Positions 1 to 9,270 of a stretch of DNA of 64,000 nt are shown here, piece by piece; position 1 is the stretch's first letter; every line of letters begins with the position of its first letter. Both the position numbers and the translations under genes were made by a program. The notes below the pieces were generated by a model. The model saw only the letters and a program-made list of their open reading frames with translations. It did not search any database and was not told the origin of the DNA. This DNA comes from Gammaproteobacteria bacterium (GTDB lineage: Bacteria; Pseudomonadota; Gammaproteobacteria; UBA4575): positions 1,816,894 through 1,880,893 of the forward strand of contig CP046178.1 of NCBI GenBank assembly GCA_014075255.1. Reading direction: 5' to 3'.

Positions 1-580
1 AATAACGCGTTTTATTGCCTTTACCTAACACTTGCACCTGTCCTTGAGTGAGATCAATGGCATCTAAATTTAAATTCACCATTTCCGCCAAACGCAAACC
101 CGATGAATACATGAGTTCTATCATTGCGTAATCTCGAAGCTTAAGAGGATTTTGTGGACCTTCGTTTAGCAGACGGTTAATTTCATCTACGTCTAATAGG
201 TTGGGTAATTTTTTCTCAATACTGGGCCCGCCGACATCAGCAACAGGATTGTTTTCGATTAACTGCTCGCGTTGCAGGAAGGTATAAAAACCTCGAATAG
301 CACTTAAGGAACGATGCAAGCTTCTGGCTGATACACCACGACGACGACGTGAACCTGCAAAATTGCGAACATGCAGGCTGTCTACATCACAACAATCGGT
401 AACATTGACTGCATTGATAAAATCTATGAATTGGTGAAGATCTCTTTGATAGCTATCTAACGTAGCTGGGGAATAGCGACGTTCATCTTTGAGATAACGT
501 AGATAACGTTGAAAAAGTTTTTGCGTTGACTGTTTTACTTCTTTGGGTTGCCCAATTTCTGGACTAGTAACTACTGCCAT
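1..580 (-). CDS. xerC: Tyrosine recombinase XerC (N-terminal part, cut by window start)
   Basis: XerC acts with XerD at the chromosomal dif site to resolve chromosome dimers. Translation on the minus strand from the ATG at 578-580 gives about 193 residues. The first ~90 form a SAM-like core-binding domain. The start of the catalytic domain follows, including the first catalytic arginine in a SSGLRLAEM motif and the beginning of a GKGNKTR segment. The C-terminal part with the remaining catalytic residues and the nucleophilic tyrosine lies before base 1. It is the last gene of the lysA-dapF-DUF484 group on this strand, the usual gammaproteobacterial position for xerC rather than xerD. A gap of 168 bases separates it from the DUF484 gene, so it may also have its own promoter. 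Confidence 0.93.
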   Translation of the reverse strand, partial: MAVVTSPEIGQPKEVKQSTQKLFQRYLRYLKDERRYSPATLDSYQRDLHQFIDFINAVNVTDCCDVDSLHVRNFAGSRRRRGVSARSLHRSLSAIRGFYTFLQREQLIENNPVADVGGPSIEKKLPNLLDVDEINRLLNEGPQNPLKLRDYAMIELMYSSGLRLAEMVNLNLDAIDLTQGQVQVLGKGNKTRY

Positions 581-748
581 AAACAAACCTGGGTTTAAGA
601 AACCTGGCTAAATAAAATACAACGTTAGCACTTATTTATAGCGTTTGTATATTTTTATAGTTTTTTTGCTAGATAAAGCGAACGTAATTTAAGTTAATTG
701 GTATTTCTTAACTTAATAATCAAGATGAAATAGATTTATATTTAACGT

Positions 749-1486
749 TTAAACCGCAACTGGAGTGTATTGTTGCAACTTAGAACCCAGTATTTCACCT
801 AAATTACCTAAGAACAATGTTCCCATACCATTTTGAAAACGGTTGGCATCGGTACTGCCTAAAAACAATACGCCTAGCTGTTGATCTTTCTTTAATGCGA
901 CTGCAGCCGCTGAGCGAATGGGCTTTTCCTGATTTTCGTTATCAAACACGTTTTCAATTTGGCGTTTAGTAAGAAACGCTACACCACGTCGACGACTAGA
1001 GAATAGATCCTGGACAAGTTTAGATTTTTGCAACGTTTTTTCCATTTCCGCGCAATCTTTCACTGCAGTTTCAGGTAATACATCAAATAAACGTAGATTT
1101 ACCTTAGTGCCTGGGAAATCTGTGTGCATTAAATCGTGAATGCCACTAAGTGTCTCATCAAAGCCTCGAATAGATACTAGACCAAGCGTGATGGTATGCA
1201 GGCGCGTACTGACTTTTTCATTGTCTTTTGCCACCTTGATGAGCTGATGTAACTTTTGATCAAGCTCTTTATTCTTATTGCGTAATAGCTCGACTTGACG
1301 CTCAACTAACGAGACGGCCACTCCTGTTTCATGTGGGATAGCCAACGTTTCGATCAGATCTGCGTGATGCGTAAAGAAATCACTGTGTGTACGCAAGTAG
1401 CGTGCAACATGATCACGTGTAATCTTTGCTTTTGGTGCTGGGACTTCGGCTGTAGTGGATACTTTAGGCTTGGTCTGCGTTGTCAT
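749..1486 (-). CDS. DUF484 family protein
   Basis: This 245-residue protein is a DUF484 family member, the family regularly found between dapF and xerC in gammaproteobacteria. After a low-complexity N-terminus of about 20 residues comes a short helical segment of the type DHVARYLRTHSDFF, then a coiled-coil stretch (about 65-95) and a GAF-like domain to the end. Its start overlaps the dapF stop by four bases (ATGA), so the two are translationally coupled. Biochemical function is not established for the family. Context suggests only co-expression with dapF and xerC. Confidence 0.9.
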   Translation of the reverse strand: MTTQTKPKVSTTAEVPAPKAKITRDHVARYLRTHSDFFTHHADLIETLAIPHETGVAVSLVERQVELLRNKNKELDQKLHQLIKVAKDNEKVSTRLHTITLGLVSIRGFDETLSGIHDLMHTDFPGTKVNLRLFDVLPETAVKDCAEMEKTLQKSKLVQDLFSSRRRGVAFLTKRQIENVFDNENQEKPIRSAAAVALKKDQQLGVLFLGSTDANRFQNGMGTLFLGNLGEILGSKLQQYTPVAV

Positions 1487-2313
1487 AAGTTTAGGCTCCC
1501 CTCAAAACTAAATTGTGCGGGTCCAGTCATTAGCACTGGAGCAGCATTGTTTTCACACTCTATTTGCAAGCTTCCACCAGGCAAGTCTACGGTTACATTT
1601 TTATCAAGCAGACCCTGTGTCTGCCCAACTGCAACTGCTGCACATGCACCGGTGCCACAGGCACTGGTTTCGCCCACGTGTCTTTCAAATACACGTAAAG
1701 CGATGTGTTGCGGGTTCAAAACCTGCATAAAGCCTATATTGGCTTTGTTCGGAAACATCGAGTGCTTCTCTAGTTTGGGGCCTAAAATTTCTACCGGTGC
1801 ATGATTAACATCATTCACCTGGAGTACTGCGTGAGGATTACCCATTGAAACTGCTCCAATCTCCACTTGCTCACCATCCACATCGATTTCATAACTCGAT
1901 GCCTGTGTGCTCGCTGAAAATGGAATTTTTTCAGGTTCAAAAATGGGCGCACCCATGTTCACAGTTACCATATCGTCTTCACGAAGAAAAATTTGATATA
2001 CACCACTCATTGTTTTGATGTTTATCGATGTTTTATTCGTTAGTCCATTCAATGCAAGAAACCTTCCGACACACCGTGCTCCATTTCCGCATTGCTCAAC
2101 TTCCTTTCCATTGCTGTTGTAGATTTGATAATTAAAATCAACATCTGCATCGGTAGCAGAATCTATGACTAAAATTTGATCGCATCCTACTCCTAATTTT
2201 CGATCTGCTATCCAACGTATTTTTTCGCTAGAAAGTTGCAGGTCTTGATTCACAGCATCGAAGACGACGAAATCATTACCTAATCCGTGCATTTTTGCAA
2301 ATCGAAATTGCAT
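1483..2313 (-). CDS. dapF: Diaminopimelate epimerase
   Basis: DapF interconverts LL- and meso-diaminopimelate, giving the precursor for lysine and for the peptidoglycan cross-link. The 276-residue length is normal. The two active-site cysteines are visible: Cys75 in EQCGNGAR and Cys219 in ETSACGTGA. The N-terminal FAKMHGLGNDF signature is intact. It follows the CoA-binding gene and overlaps DUF484 by four bases. With lysA upstream, two late lysine-pathway enzymes sit in the same transcription direction. Confidence 0.97.
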   Translation of the reverse strand: MQFRFAKMHGLGNDFVVFDAVNQDLQLSSEKIRWIADRKLGVGCDQILVIDSATDADVDFNYQIYNSNGKEVEQCGNGARCVGRFLALNGLTNKTSINIKTMSGVYQIFLREDDMVTVNMGAPIFEPEKIPFSASTQASSYEIDVDGEQVEIGAVSMGNPHAVLQVNDVNHAPVEILGPKLEKHSMFPNKANIGFMQVLNPQHIALRVFERHVGETSACGTGACAAVAVGQTQGLLDKNVTVDLPGGSLQIECENNAAPVLMTGPAQFSFEGSLNL

Positions 2314-2392
2314 AACAGTTTATTCTATATGGTAGTAAAAAATTGTTAATTAAACCTATTCGTTAAGAATATTCTTTAGAGCACTACAAACC

Positions 2393-2827
2393 TTACTTCA
2401 TTAAACGAACATACTCTTTGTAAATACACTTATCCATAACCGTAAAGATGTTTTCTTTACATGCTTGATTAGCGCTTTCTATATCAATTACACCTTCTTG
2501 TAACCACAATGCGCTAACTTTTTTGTCTATACATTGTTCAGTAACACCTGCTATAAACTTTGGTGCTCGAAATACATTCACTAAATCCACTTCGAATGGA
2601 ATTTCTAGCAAAGAAGTATAAGCCTTTACACCTAGCACTTCTTTCACTGCTGGCCGCACCGGTATGATATCAAAACCAAACTCTTGCATATGTTTAGCTA
2701 CTCGATGGCTAGGTCGATCTGCTTTCGGTGATAACCCTATTACCGCAATGCTTTTAACACGCGTAAACAATGCGATTAATTCTGCATCGCTGGGTAAGCT
2801 GTAAATTATTTCAGTTTGCTTGTCCAT
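2393..2827 (-). CDS. CoA-binding domain protein (YccU-like)
   Basis: This is a small Rossmann-fold CoA-binding domain protein of the YccU type, 144 residues from the chosen start. The nucleotide-binding strand-turn-helix (IAVIGLSPKADRPS) lies at about residues 25-40, followed by a typical FDIIPVRP strand. An in-frame ATG at 2899 would add 24 residues and overlap the upstream methyltransferase gene by 44 bases. The start at 2827 fits the family N-terminus better, but neither candidate has a clear ribosome binding site. The physiological role of this family is poorly known. It lies in the lysA-dapF gene string. Confidence 0.8.
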   Translation of the reverse strand: MDKQTEIIYSLPSDAELIALFTRVKSIAVIGLSPKADRPSHRVAKHMQEFGFDIIPVRPAVKEVLGVKAYTSLLEIPFEVDLVNVFRAPKFIAGVTEQCIDKKVSALWLQEGVIDIESANQACKENIFTVMDKCIYKEYVRLMK

Positions 2828-2855
2828 TATATTGGGGACACTAATTTTAGGCCCA

Positions 2856-3515
2856 CTATAAGTATCCGTAAATAAGCATATGCCGGTCGCTAACGACATC
2901 TATGTTCAAGCTATCTAATTTCGCATTATCAATCTGTGTGCGCACCTCATCCGGCGTAAAGGCTGCTAATAAAGAGTTATAAAAATCTTTGCGTAAAATT
3001 TCTGGTTCCTTGTTCGCATATTGATCAACTAATTCACTTGCTTCTTGTGCTGTATCAGGACGAAACAAATCACATACATAAATTTTTGTTTCATTAGTAG
3101 CTAACTGCTTAATGATTGACCATAAGTGTTGCGGTTCATGTAAGTGATGTAATAAGCTGTTGGAAATAATTACATCGAACGATTCGTTTTCAAAAGTGCA
3201 ATTTGGTAATTGTTGATGATGCAGCGTTATTCGCTCTGATAACGATTCTTGCTCAATTAAAAGTGTTGCTTGTTTGAGCATTTCTTCTGCGCCATCGACG
3301 GCATCAATTTTGCAGTTGGGAAATTGATGCGCAAAACGCACCGTAACATCACCCGAACCGCAACCTAGATCAAGTACATTTTGCGATGGATCATCTGGAA
3401 AGATTTGGCTGAAGTTTTCGATTATAGATTGATGCGCAACCTCAAAATCTGCACTTGAATAGGCGTGCACTTGCTCTGGGTCATTCATCAATTCCGGTTC
3501 AGGCACTCTATCCAT
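2856..3515 (-). CDS. Class I SAM-dependent methyltransferase
   Basis: A 219-residue class I methyltransferase. The SAM-binding motif I (VLDLGCGSGDV) is at about residues 47-57, motif II acidic residues follow in KIDAVDGAEEML, and a NSLLHHL motif resembles post-I motifs of UbiE-type enzymes. The substrate cannot be read from the sequence. It begins 10 bases after lysA and so is almost certainly co-transcribed with it. It is probably a small-molecule or lipid methylase rather than a DNA enzyme, since no target-recognition domain is present. Confidence 0.85.
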   Translation of the reverse strand: MDRVPEPELMNDPEQVHAYSSADFEVAHQSIIENFSQIFPDDPSQNVLDLGCGSGDVTVRFAHQFPNCKIDAVDGAEEMLKQATLLIEQESLSERITLHHQQLPNCTFENESFDVIISNSLLHHLHEPQHLWSIIKQLATNETKIYVCDLFRPDTAQEASELVDQYANKEPEILRKDFYNSLLAAFTPDEVRTQIDNAKLDSLNIDVVSDRHMLIYGYL

Positions 3516-3525
3516 TGGGAATGCA

Positions 3526-4788
3526 CTAGTTATCTGGAATGATTTCGTTAGCTAGTATCTGGTCAAACGTTTCGCGCATGCGAATTAAATAGGCTTCATC
3601 TCCATCCACCAAAATTTCTGCTGCACGCAGACGGGTGTTGTAGTTGCTCGACATTACGAATCCATAGGCTCCTACCGCATGTACGGCAAGCAAGCTGCCT
3701 TCTTGAATATCTAACGCTCGATCTTTACCTAGAAAATCTCCGGTTTCACATACTGGACCGACCACATCATAGCGAGTGGTTTTGCCATCAGTTTGTTCTA
3801 CCGAGGCGATATCATGCCATGCTGTATACAAAGAAGGACGCATCAAGTCATTCATTGCGGCATCTACCAGTGCAAAATTTTTATCACTGGTATTCTTTAG
3901 ATGTTCAACGCGTGTGAGAAGTACTCCAGCATCTCCAACAATGGAACGACCAGGCTCGACAAATATCTCTACCTCTGTTTTTTTCTTTCTGGCTTCCATA
4001 AAGGGGGCCAGCACTCCTGCATATTGCTGCATAGTCGGAGGTTGTTCTGAATCTTCATAACGAATACCTAAACCACCACCCACATCAATATGCTTTAGTT
4101 GTATACCTACATCTGACAATTGATCCACCAGCTTGAATATTTTTTCAAAACAAGACTGAAAAGGACTTAAATCTAATAACTGTGAGCCAATATGGCAATC
4201 CACGCCTACCGCTTCTAAGTGGCTGCACGTTGCGATGTGCTGATAAATTTCCAATGCGTCATTAATATCAACACCAAATTTATTTTCTATTAAGCCGGTA
4301 GATATATAAGGGTGCGTTGTAGCATCCACATCTGGGTTCACCCGCAAAGATACATGCGCATGTATATCCATTTCACTTGTGATGGCATCCAGACGTTGCA
4401 ACTCAGCAGTAGACTCAATATTGAAACAATCAATCCCCATTACCAATGCACGTCGAATTTCATCTGAACGCTTTGCTACACCCGAAAAAACAACTTTCTT
4501 AACATCACCACCCGCACGAATCACACGTTCAAGCTCACCAATGGAAACAATATCGAAGCCTGCGCCTAATTTTGCTAGCAGACTTAATACCGCTAGATTG
4601 GAATTAGCTTTCACCGCATAACAAATACGTGATGGCCATGGGCTTAACGCATTTTCATACGCACGATAATTAGCTTCAATGGCTGCTTTTGAATACACAT
4701 AGCAAGGTGTGCCGTAGACATCTGCCAGCTCTTGTAGACTTACATCTTCTGCGTGAAGAAGGTTATTTTTGTATTCAAATGCGTTCAT
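3526..4788 (-). CDS. lysA: Diaminopimelate decarboxylase
   Basis: LysA decarboxylates meso-diaminopimelate to lysine using pyridoxal phosphate. The 420-residue protein carries the PLP lysine at position 60 in CYAVKANSN, the HIGSQ motif near residue 200, the glycine-rich phosphate-binding HIDVGGGLGIRY segment, and the C-terminal half with GPVCETGDFL (active-site Cys) and YNTRLRAAEILV. It is the first enzyme gene of this minus-strand string, just downstream of the small lipoprotein gene lptM. It is followed at 10 bases by a methyltransferase gene. Confidence 0.97.
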   Translation of the reverse strand: MNAFEYKNNLLHAEDVSLQELADVYGTPCYVYSKAAIEANYRAYENALSPWPSRICYAVKANSNLAVLSLLAKLGAGFDIVSIGELERVIRAGGDVKKVVFSGVAKRSDEIRRALVMGIDCFNIESTAELQRLDAITSEMDIHAHVSLRVNPDVDATTHPYISTGLIENKFGVDINDALEIYQHIATCSHLEAVGVDCHIGSQLLDLSPFQSCFEKIFKLVDQLSDVGIQLKHIDVGGGLGIRYEDSEQPPTMQQYAGVLAPFMEARKKKTEVEIFVEPGRSIVGDAGVLLTRVEHLKNTSDKNFALVDAAMNDLMRPSLYTAWHDIASVEQTDGKTTRYDVVGPVCETGDFLGKDRALDIQEGSLLAVHAVGAYGFVMSSNYNTRLRAAEILVDGDEAYLIRMRETFDQILANEIIPDN

Positions 4789-4879
4789 GGCTTGTTACAC
4801 CAAAAAATATTAATTAAGTATGGATACGTGTTTGAGGAAAAGGTTTCAAACTTGCTTATTTCAGGGGTTATGTTTTTGA

Positions 4880-5041
4880 TTATTCTTTAGAGGTTTTTTC
4901 TTGTTCAGTCTTTGGTTCAGTTTTTGGCTCATCTTCAGGCAGGTACAAATCACCAGTCTGCCCACATGCAGCAAGGAGCAAAATACTACCCAGTATCATT
5001 CCCAGGATAATCGCAAGAAAATGTGGTTTGAGGTGTAACAT
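4880..5041 (-). CDS. lptM: Small lipoprotein LptM (YifL-like)
   Basis: A 53-residue ORF read directly from the sequence. It has a basic/hydrophobic signal segment (FLAIILGMILGSILLLAAC) with lipobox LAAC placing the lipidated Cys at 26. The short conserved motif GQTGDLYLP follows, then an acidic and lysine-rich tail. The motif and the position just upstream of lysA/dapF match the YifL/LptM family, which in E. coli assists assembly of the LptD/LptE lipopolysaccharide translocon. The start codon is 76 bases from the divergent esterase start. The gene is easily missed because of its size. Confidence 0.85.
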   Translation of the reverse strand: MLHLKPHFLAIILGMILGSILLLAACGQTGDLYLPEDEPKTEPKTEQEKTSKE

Positions 5042-5117
5042 CTATATACTCTGTAATTCGCCGCTATTGTATAGACCATTCCCACGACAAGAAACCTTAC
5101 CCAATACATTTTTAAGC

Positions 5118-5780
5118 ATGCCTCTTTCCACTATTCAAATCGAAACTCAAAATGATCCTGATTGCGCAGTAATTTGGCTACATGGTTTAGGTGCAAATGG
5201 CCATGATTTTGAACCCATTGTTGGCGAGCTCAATTTGCCCACCTCTATTCGAGCAAGATTTATCTTCCCTCATGCACCGGTACAAGCAGTGAGCTTAAAC
5301 AACGGAATGCAGATGCCGGCCTGGTATGACATTTATGGTCTAAACAAGGATAGCGAGGAAGATGTAGATGGGATTAAAAAGATAAGTGAAGAAATTAAGC
5401 TACTGATACAGCAAGAGATGGACGATGGTATTGTCGCAAACAAGATTGTCTTAGCGGGCTTTTCACAAGGTGGCGCGCTGACTTTATATACCGGCCTAAG
5501 TCATTCTCATCGATTAGGAGGACTGCTCGCTTTATCTTGCTATTTACCCATACGCGAACAACTGGAAAGTTATGCCAAAGAAACACAACGTGATCTACCG
5601 ATCTTTATGGCGCATGGGAGTTATGATGATGTAGTGCCCCTCGCCTTTGCGACCTTAGCTAAAGAATTGCTTGAAGCACAAAACTTTAAGATTAATTGGA
5701 ATGACTATCCATGTGCGCATACGGTTTGCGCGGAAGAGATTCAGGATATACGCAACTTTCTTATAAAGTGCTGGAAATAA
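5118..5780 (+). CDS. Carboxylesterase / phospholipase family alpha/beta hydrolase
   Basis: Alpha/beta hydrolase of the bacterial carboxylesterase family (acyl-protein-thioesterase fold), 220 residues from the ATG at 5118, the usual family length. The oxyanion-hole region is WLHGLGANGHDF (20-31). The catalytic triad is Ser116 in AGFSQGGAL, Asp170 in HGSYDDVVP and His201 in CAHTV. An upstream in-frame start at 5028 would add 30 residues without family support and run through the lptM promoter region. The natural substrate is unknown. It is monocistronic and converges on argH. Confidence 0.88.
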   Translation: MPLSTIQIETQNDPDCAVIWLHGLGANGHDFEPIVGELNLPTSIRARFIFPHAPVQAVSLNNGMQMPAWYDIYGLNKDSEEDVDGIKKISEEIKLLIQQEMDDGIVANKIVLAGFSQGGALTLYTGLSHSHRLGGLLALSCYLPIREQLESYAKETQRDLPIFMAHGSYDDVVPLAFATLAKELLEAQNFKINWNDYPCAHTVCAEEIQDIRNFLIKCWK

Positions 5781-5795
5781 TTACTTAAAATCGTA

Positions 5796-5855
5796 CTAGC
5801 TTATTTCTTTCTAGCTTATTTCTTTCTAGTTACTTTCTTTCTGGTTAAATTTCTT
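5796..5855. repeat. 15-bp tandem repeat spanning the argH 3' end
   Basis: Two exact copies of a 15-bp unit (CTAGCTTATTTCTTT) at 5796-5810 and 5811-5825 are followed by a variant copy at 5826-5840 and a further degenerate copy at 5841-5855. The argH stop codon is the first three bases of the third unit, so the array crosses from coding sequence into the argH/esterase convergent intergenic space. It looks like replication slippage that duplicated the gene end. No function is inferred. Confidence 0.85.
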
Positions 5856-7247
5856 CAGGCGCTCTTTTGCCAACTTAATTTGCGTACTTACCTGGGTAGG
5901 CGATGTGCCGCCATACGTATTCTTTGATGCAACCGAGCCCTCTACCGATAGTATTTTAAATACATCATCAGAAATAGATGGACTGAATTTTTGCAATTCA
6001 TGTAAATCTAACTCGTCTAACTTCTTTTTCTTCTCAATAGCGTATTTAACGGTCTGACCTACCGCCTCATGTGCATCTCGAAACGGCACTTTCTTCTGCA
6101 CTAAATAATCTGCAAGATCTGTAGCCGTGGCATAACCTTGCTGTGCAGCATGCATTAACACTTCTCGATTTACGTTGATATGTGGAATCATGTTGGCAAA
6201 CGCCACTACACAGTCGTGCACGGTATCAACTGTGTCAAACAACGGCTCCTTATCTTCTTGGTTATCTTTGTTATAAGCCAAGGGCTGACTTTTCATCAAG
6301 GTTAATAAAGCAAAAAGATTTGCATATACTCGCGCCGTTTTGCCACGCACTAATTCAGGCACGTCAGGATTCTTTTTCTGCGGCATGATGGAAGAACCCG
6401 TGCAAAAACGATCTGGTAAGTCGATAAAGTTGAATTGTGTAGAGGTCCACAGCACTAACTCTTCTGCAATACGCGACATGTGTGCAAACAAGATAGCCCC
6501 GAAGGCACAAAACTCGATGGCAAAATCTCGATCACTCACAGCATCTAAACTATTATGACTGGGCGCTGCAAACTTTAACTTTTCCGCAACGAATTCACGA
6601 TCCAAAGCAAAGCTGCTACCCGCAAGCGCAGCAGACCCTAATGGCATAATATTTGTGCTGACACGACATTGCTGCAGTCGCACACGATCACGGCAAATCA
6701 TTTCAAACCAAGCCAACATGTGATGCCCAAAAGTAATCACTTGTGCTACCTGCAAATGCGTGAATCCCGGCATAATGGTTGCGCTTTCTTGCTCAGCAAT
6801 ACTCAAAATAGCGTTTTGTAATGCTTCAAGTCGCTGATCAATATCATCAATGGCATCGCGAAGATAAAGTCGCACATCGGTAGCCACCTGATCATTACGA
6901 GATCGCCCGGTGTGAATTCGCTTACCGGCCTCGCCCACCAATTCAGTCAGACGTGCTTCGATATTCATATGCACATCTTCAAGCTCGGTTCTCCACTCGA
7001 AGTCGCCCGCCACGATTTCAGCTTCTATATTGTCCAGTGCTTTTAGAATATCACCGCAATCATGACTGTTTAGTATGCCAATATGAGCCAACATTTCAGC
7101 ATGCGCGCGTGAGCCTTGGATATCATGCTTAAATAGTCGTTTATCAAACCCTACAGATGCGTTAAATTGCTCAACAAATTCATCTGTGGCCTCCGTAAAA
7201 CGACCGCCCCATAGTTTTGTACCTTTATTACTCATTTTTTGGTTCAT
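5826..7247 (-). CDS. argH: Argininosuccinate lyase
   Basis: ArgH cleaves argininosuccinate to arginine and fumarate, the last step of arginine synthesis. The 473-residue protein has the KLWGGRF N-terminus, the TGRSRNDQ segment (113-120), the catalytic histidine region GFTHLQ (His164) and the superfamily signature [12 protein letters not shown] (284-295) with the catalytic serine. A second ATG at 7235 gives a start closer to typical homologues ([11 protein letters not shown]). Neither has a strong ribosome binding site. It is divergent from algZ, the neighbourhood seen in pseudomonads. Confidence 0.97.
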   Translation of the reverse strand: MNQKMSNKGTKLWGGRFTEATDEFVEQFNASVGFDKRLFKHDIQGSRAHAEMLAHIGILNSHDCGDILKALDNIEAEIVAGDFEWRTELEDVHMNIEARLTELVGEAGKRIHTGRSRNDQVATDVRLYLRDAIDDIDQRLEALQNAILSIAEQESATIMPGFTHLQVAQVITFGHHMLAWFEMICRDRVRLQQCRVSTNIMPLGSAALAGSSFALDREFVAEKLKFAAPSHNSLDAVSDRDFAIEFCAFGAILFAHMSRIAEELVLWTSTQFNFIDLPDRFCTGSSIMPQKKNPDVPELVRGKTARVYANLFALLTLMKSQPLAYNKDNQEDKEPLFDTVDTVHDCVVAFANMIPHINVNREVLMHAAQQGYATATDLADYLVQKKVPFRDAHEAVGQTVKYAIEKKKKLDELDLHELQKFSPSISDDVFKILSVEGSVASKNTYGGTSPTQVSTQIKLAKERLKKFNQKESN

Positions 7248-7360
7248 CTAACGATATAAGGTAAATATATAAGTTCTTGTAAACAGATTCTAAATAGTGG
7301 GCCAAAGTATAGCATTAGCTCACCCAAGAACGACTCACACAAACTTGTTATCAAATTGTA

Positions 7361-8476
7361 ATGACAGATAATTCAGACCCAAAGAATCAGTCAAATACCA
7401 ATGAAGCGGATGCTGCGGAGCATACGTTTTTGCCAGATTTTTGTAATGCGCGAATTATATTTTTAGCAATATTAATTGCCCAACTACTCTCTTTTGTACT
7501 CACCCTTGCAGGCGGTGTCTCGCGACCCAATTTTTGGGTATACCTATCTTTAGTTTCACTATTTGTCACCTTTATCGCCATTGGCAACATACTTGTATTA
7601 TGTGTAAGCCGTAAATTTTTGCACAAACTCCACCCCGCTACTGCAGCAATAACATATTATGCGCTGAGCTTGACCATCACTTTGATCGTTTCGGTGGTTT
7701 CTATTCTAGTCACCCCAACCGAGGCACTTTGGGCCGCCTCACCTGAAAATGTACAAACGCTTAATCTTTTAGATATTCTGACTAGCGACATTTTAATTCG
7801 CAATATGGCCATCAGCGCGATCGTTTCCGCTGTAGCACTGCGCTATTTCTATGTGCAGCATCAATGGAGAGCCAATATTCAAGTAGAAGCAAAATCAAGA
7901 ATCCAGGCTTTACAAGCTCGAATTCGGCCACATTTCTTATTTAATAGTATGAATACCATTGCCAGTCTGACGCTGACCAACCCCGCAATGGCAGAAAAAG
8001 CGGTTGAAGATTTGGCCGACCTGTTTCGCGCTTCATTGGGTCATCAGGACAAAGTCACGCTACAAGAAGAACTTAATTTCACTCGCCGCTACATTAATAT
8101 GGAAAAACTGCGGCTTGGCAGTCGCCTTACAGTTGAATTAAAAATAGAAGAAGGTATAAGCTTAAAGACCAAGGTACCAGCCCTAATCCTACAACCTATA
8201 GTTGAGAATGCTATTTACCATGGAGTGGAGCCTCTCACCAAAGGCGGCACAGTTAATATCGACATTACTTCCACACAGCACGATTTACACCTTACAATTA
8301 GCAACCCAGTTGGAGATATAAATATTGACCGAAAACGCCCTGGTAATAAAATGGCGCAAGAAAACATCAGACAAAGGTTACAATTGGCTTATGGTGATTT
8401 CAGCAGTATGGATATTCGCCATGGACAGGGTTTTTATAAGGTTTCATTTAACATTCCTATCGAGGCAGATGTATGA
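7361..8476 (+). CDS. algZ: LytS/AlgZ-type sensor histidine kinase
   Basis: A 371-residue membrane sensor kinase of the His_kinase (LytS/YehU) family. Four hydrophobic segments lie between about 33 and 160, with little periplasmic sequence. The phospho-acceptor box RIRPHFLFNSMNT places the histidine at 191, and a HATPase region follows with the N-box PIVENAIYHGVEP. It overlaps the response-regulator gene by four bases. The order argH / algZ-algR-hemC is that of Pseudomonas, where AlgZ (FimS) and AlgR control alginate and type IV pili. The regulon here is unknown. Confidence 0.88.
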   Translation: MTDNSDPKNQSNTNEADAAEHTFLPDFCNARIIFLAILIAQLLSFVLTLAGGVSRPNFWVYLSLVSLFVTFIAIGNILVLCVSRKFLHKLHPATAAITYYALSLTITLIVSVVSILVTPTEALWAASPENVQTLNLLDILTSDILIRNMAISAIVSAVALRYFYVQHQWRANIQVEAKSRIQALQARIRPHFLFNSMNTIASLTLTNPAMAEKAVEDLADLFRASLGHQDKVTLQEELNFTRRYINMEKLRLGSRLTVELKIEEGISLKTKVPALILQPIVENAIYHGVEPLTKGGTVNIDITSTQHDLHLTISNPVGDINIDRKRPGNKMAQENIRQRLQLAYGDFSSMDIRHGQGFYKVSFNIPIEADV

Positions 8477-9204
8477 AAATTTTGATCGTAGATGATGAAG
8501 CACCAGCACGTGACCGACTAGCGCATATGCTTAGCAGTATTGATGATGTTTCAAGTACAGGCGAAGCTACCAATGGCATCGAAGCCGTAGAAATGGTGCA
8601 ATCTATTCGTCCTGATGTGGTATTGATGGATATTCGCATGCCTGGCATGGATGGCTTAGAAGCTGCACGTCATCTAACGGAGATGGATGAGCCACCAGCC
8701 ATAATTTTTACAACAGCCTATAGCGAGCATGCATTAGAAGCATTTGATACTTCTGCTGTGGGTTATCTGGTTAAACCAGTTCGACAAGAAAAGCTGGAAA
8801 CTTCGATCGCACGTGCCAGGAAACTTACCAAAGCACAGATCGCAACATTAAACCAAGAAACCGATAGCCAAGGTCGCAGTCACATTTGTGCGCGTATACG
8901 CGGAAATCTGGAACTCATCCCAGTTGATGAAATTCTTTATTTTCAGGCTGACCAAAAATACATCACGGTTCGGCACTTAGGTGGTGAAGTGTTAATTGAA
9001 GACGCTCTGAAAAATTTAGAAACTGAGTTTGAAGGCAGGCTGATTCGCATTCACCGAAATGCATTAGTCAGCACTAACTACATTAGCGGCATGGAAAAAA
9101 ACCAAGATGGGCGTTTTGTAGTGACTTTCCGTGAGATTGAAGACCGTCTTGAAATAAGCCGCAGGCATGTTGCCGAAGTGCGTAAATTTCTTAAGACTAG
9201 ATAA
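8473..9204 (+). CDS. algR: LytTR response regulator AlgR-like
   Basis: A 243-residue response regulator. The receiver domain (1-120) has the acidic pocket near residues 7-8 and the phospho-acceptor Asp53 in VLMDIRMPGMDG. A LytTR DNA-binding domain covers about 140-240 (IRIHRNALVSTNYI and RRHVAEVRKFL motifs). It is translationally coupled to the kinase gene (ATGA overlap). LytTR regulators bind paired direct repeats. Its position before hemC matches pseudomonad algR, but target genes cannot be deduced from the window. Confidence 0.9.
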   Translation: MKILIVDDEAPARDRLAHMLSSIDDVSSTGEATNGIEAVEMVQSIRPDVVLMDIRMPGMDGLEAARHLTEMDEPPAIIFTTAYSEHALEAFDTSAVGYLVKPVRQEKLETSIARARKLTKAQIATLNQETDSQGRSHICARIRGNLELIPVDEILYFQADQKYITVRHLGGEVLIEDALKNLETEFEGRLIRIHRNALVSTNYISGMEKNQDGRFVVTFREIEDRLEISRRHVAEVRKFLKTR

Positions 9205-9227
9205 CTCCGTATTACTTTTTATTCTCA

Positions 9228-9252
9228 TCCCTTGTGTTCAAACCACAAGGGA
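9228..9252. other. Inverted repeat between algR and hemC
   Basis: A perfect 9-bp stem, TCCCTTGTG with CACAAGGGA, around a seven-base loop. It sits 24 bases after the algR stop and 18 bases before the hemC start. No T-tract follows, so it is not a canonical terminator. It could attenuate or process the transcript between the regulator pair and the haem genes, or be an operator. Confidence 0.55.
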
Positions 9253-9270
9253 ACACCTACCTAATAGCCT

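Noticed and set aside
1-580. XerC as evidence of an integron or mobile element
   Set aside because: Its position after lysA-dapF-DUF484 is the housekeeping xerC locus. No attachment sites or cassette genes are nearby.
1331-1804. Long plus-strand ORF across dapF and DUF484
   Set aside because: It lies antisense to two well-supported genes and encodes an unconvincing Cys-rich sequence.
5796-5855. CRISPR-like array
   Set aside because: The units are directly adjacent with no spacers and only 15 bp long, so this is a simple tandem repeat.
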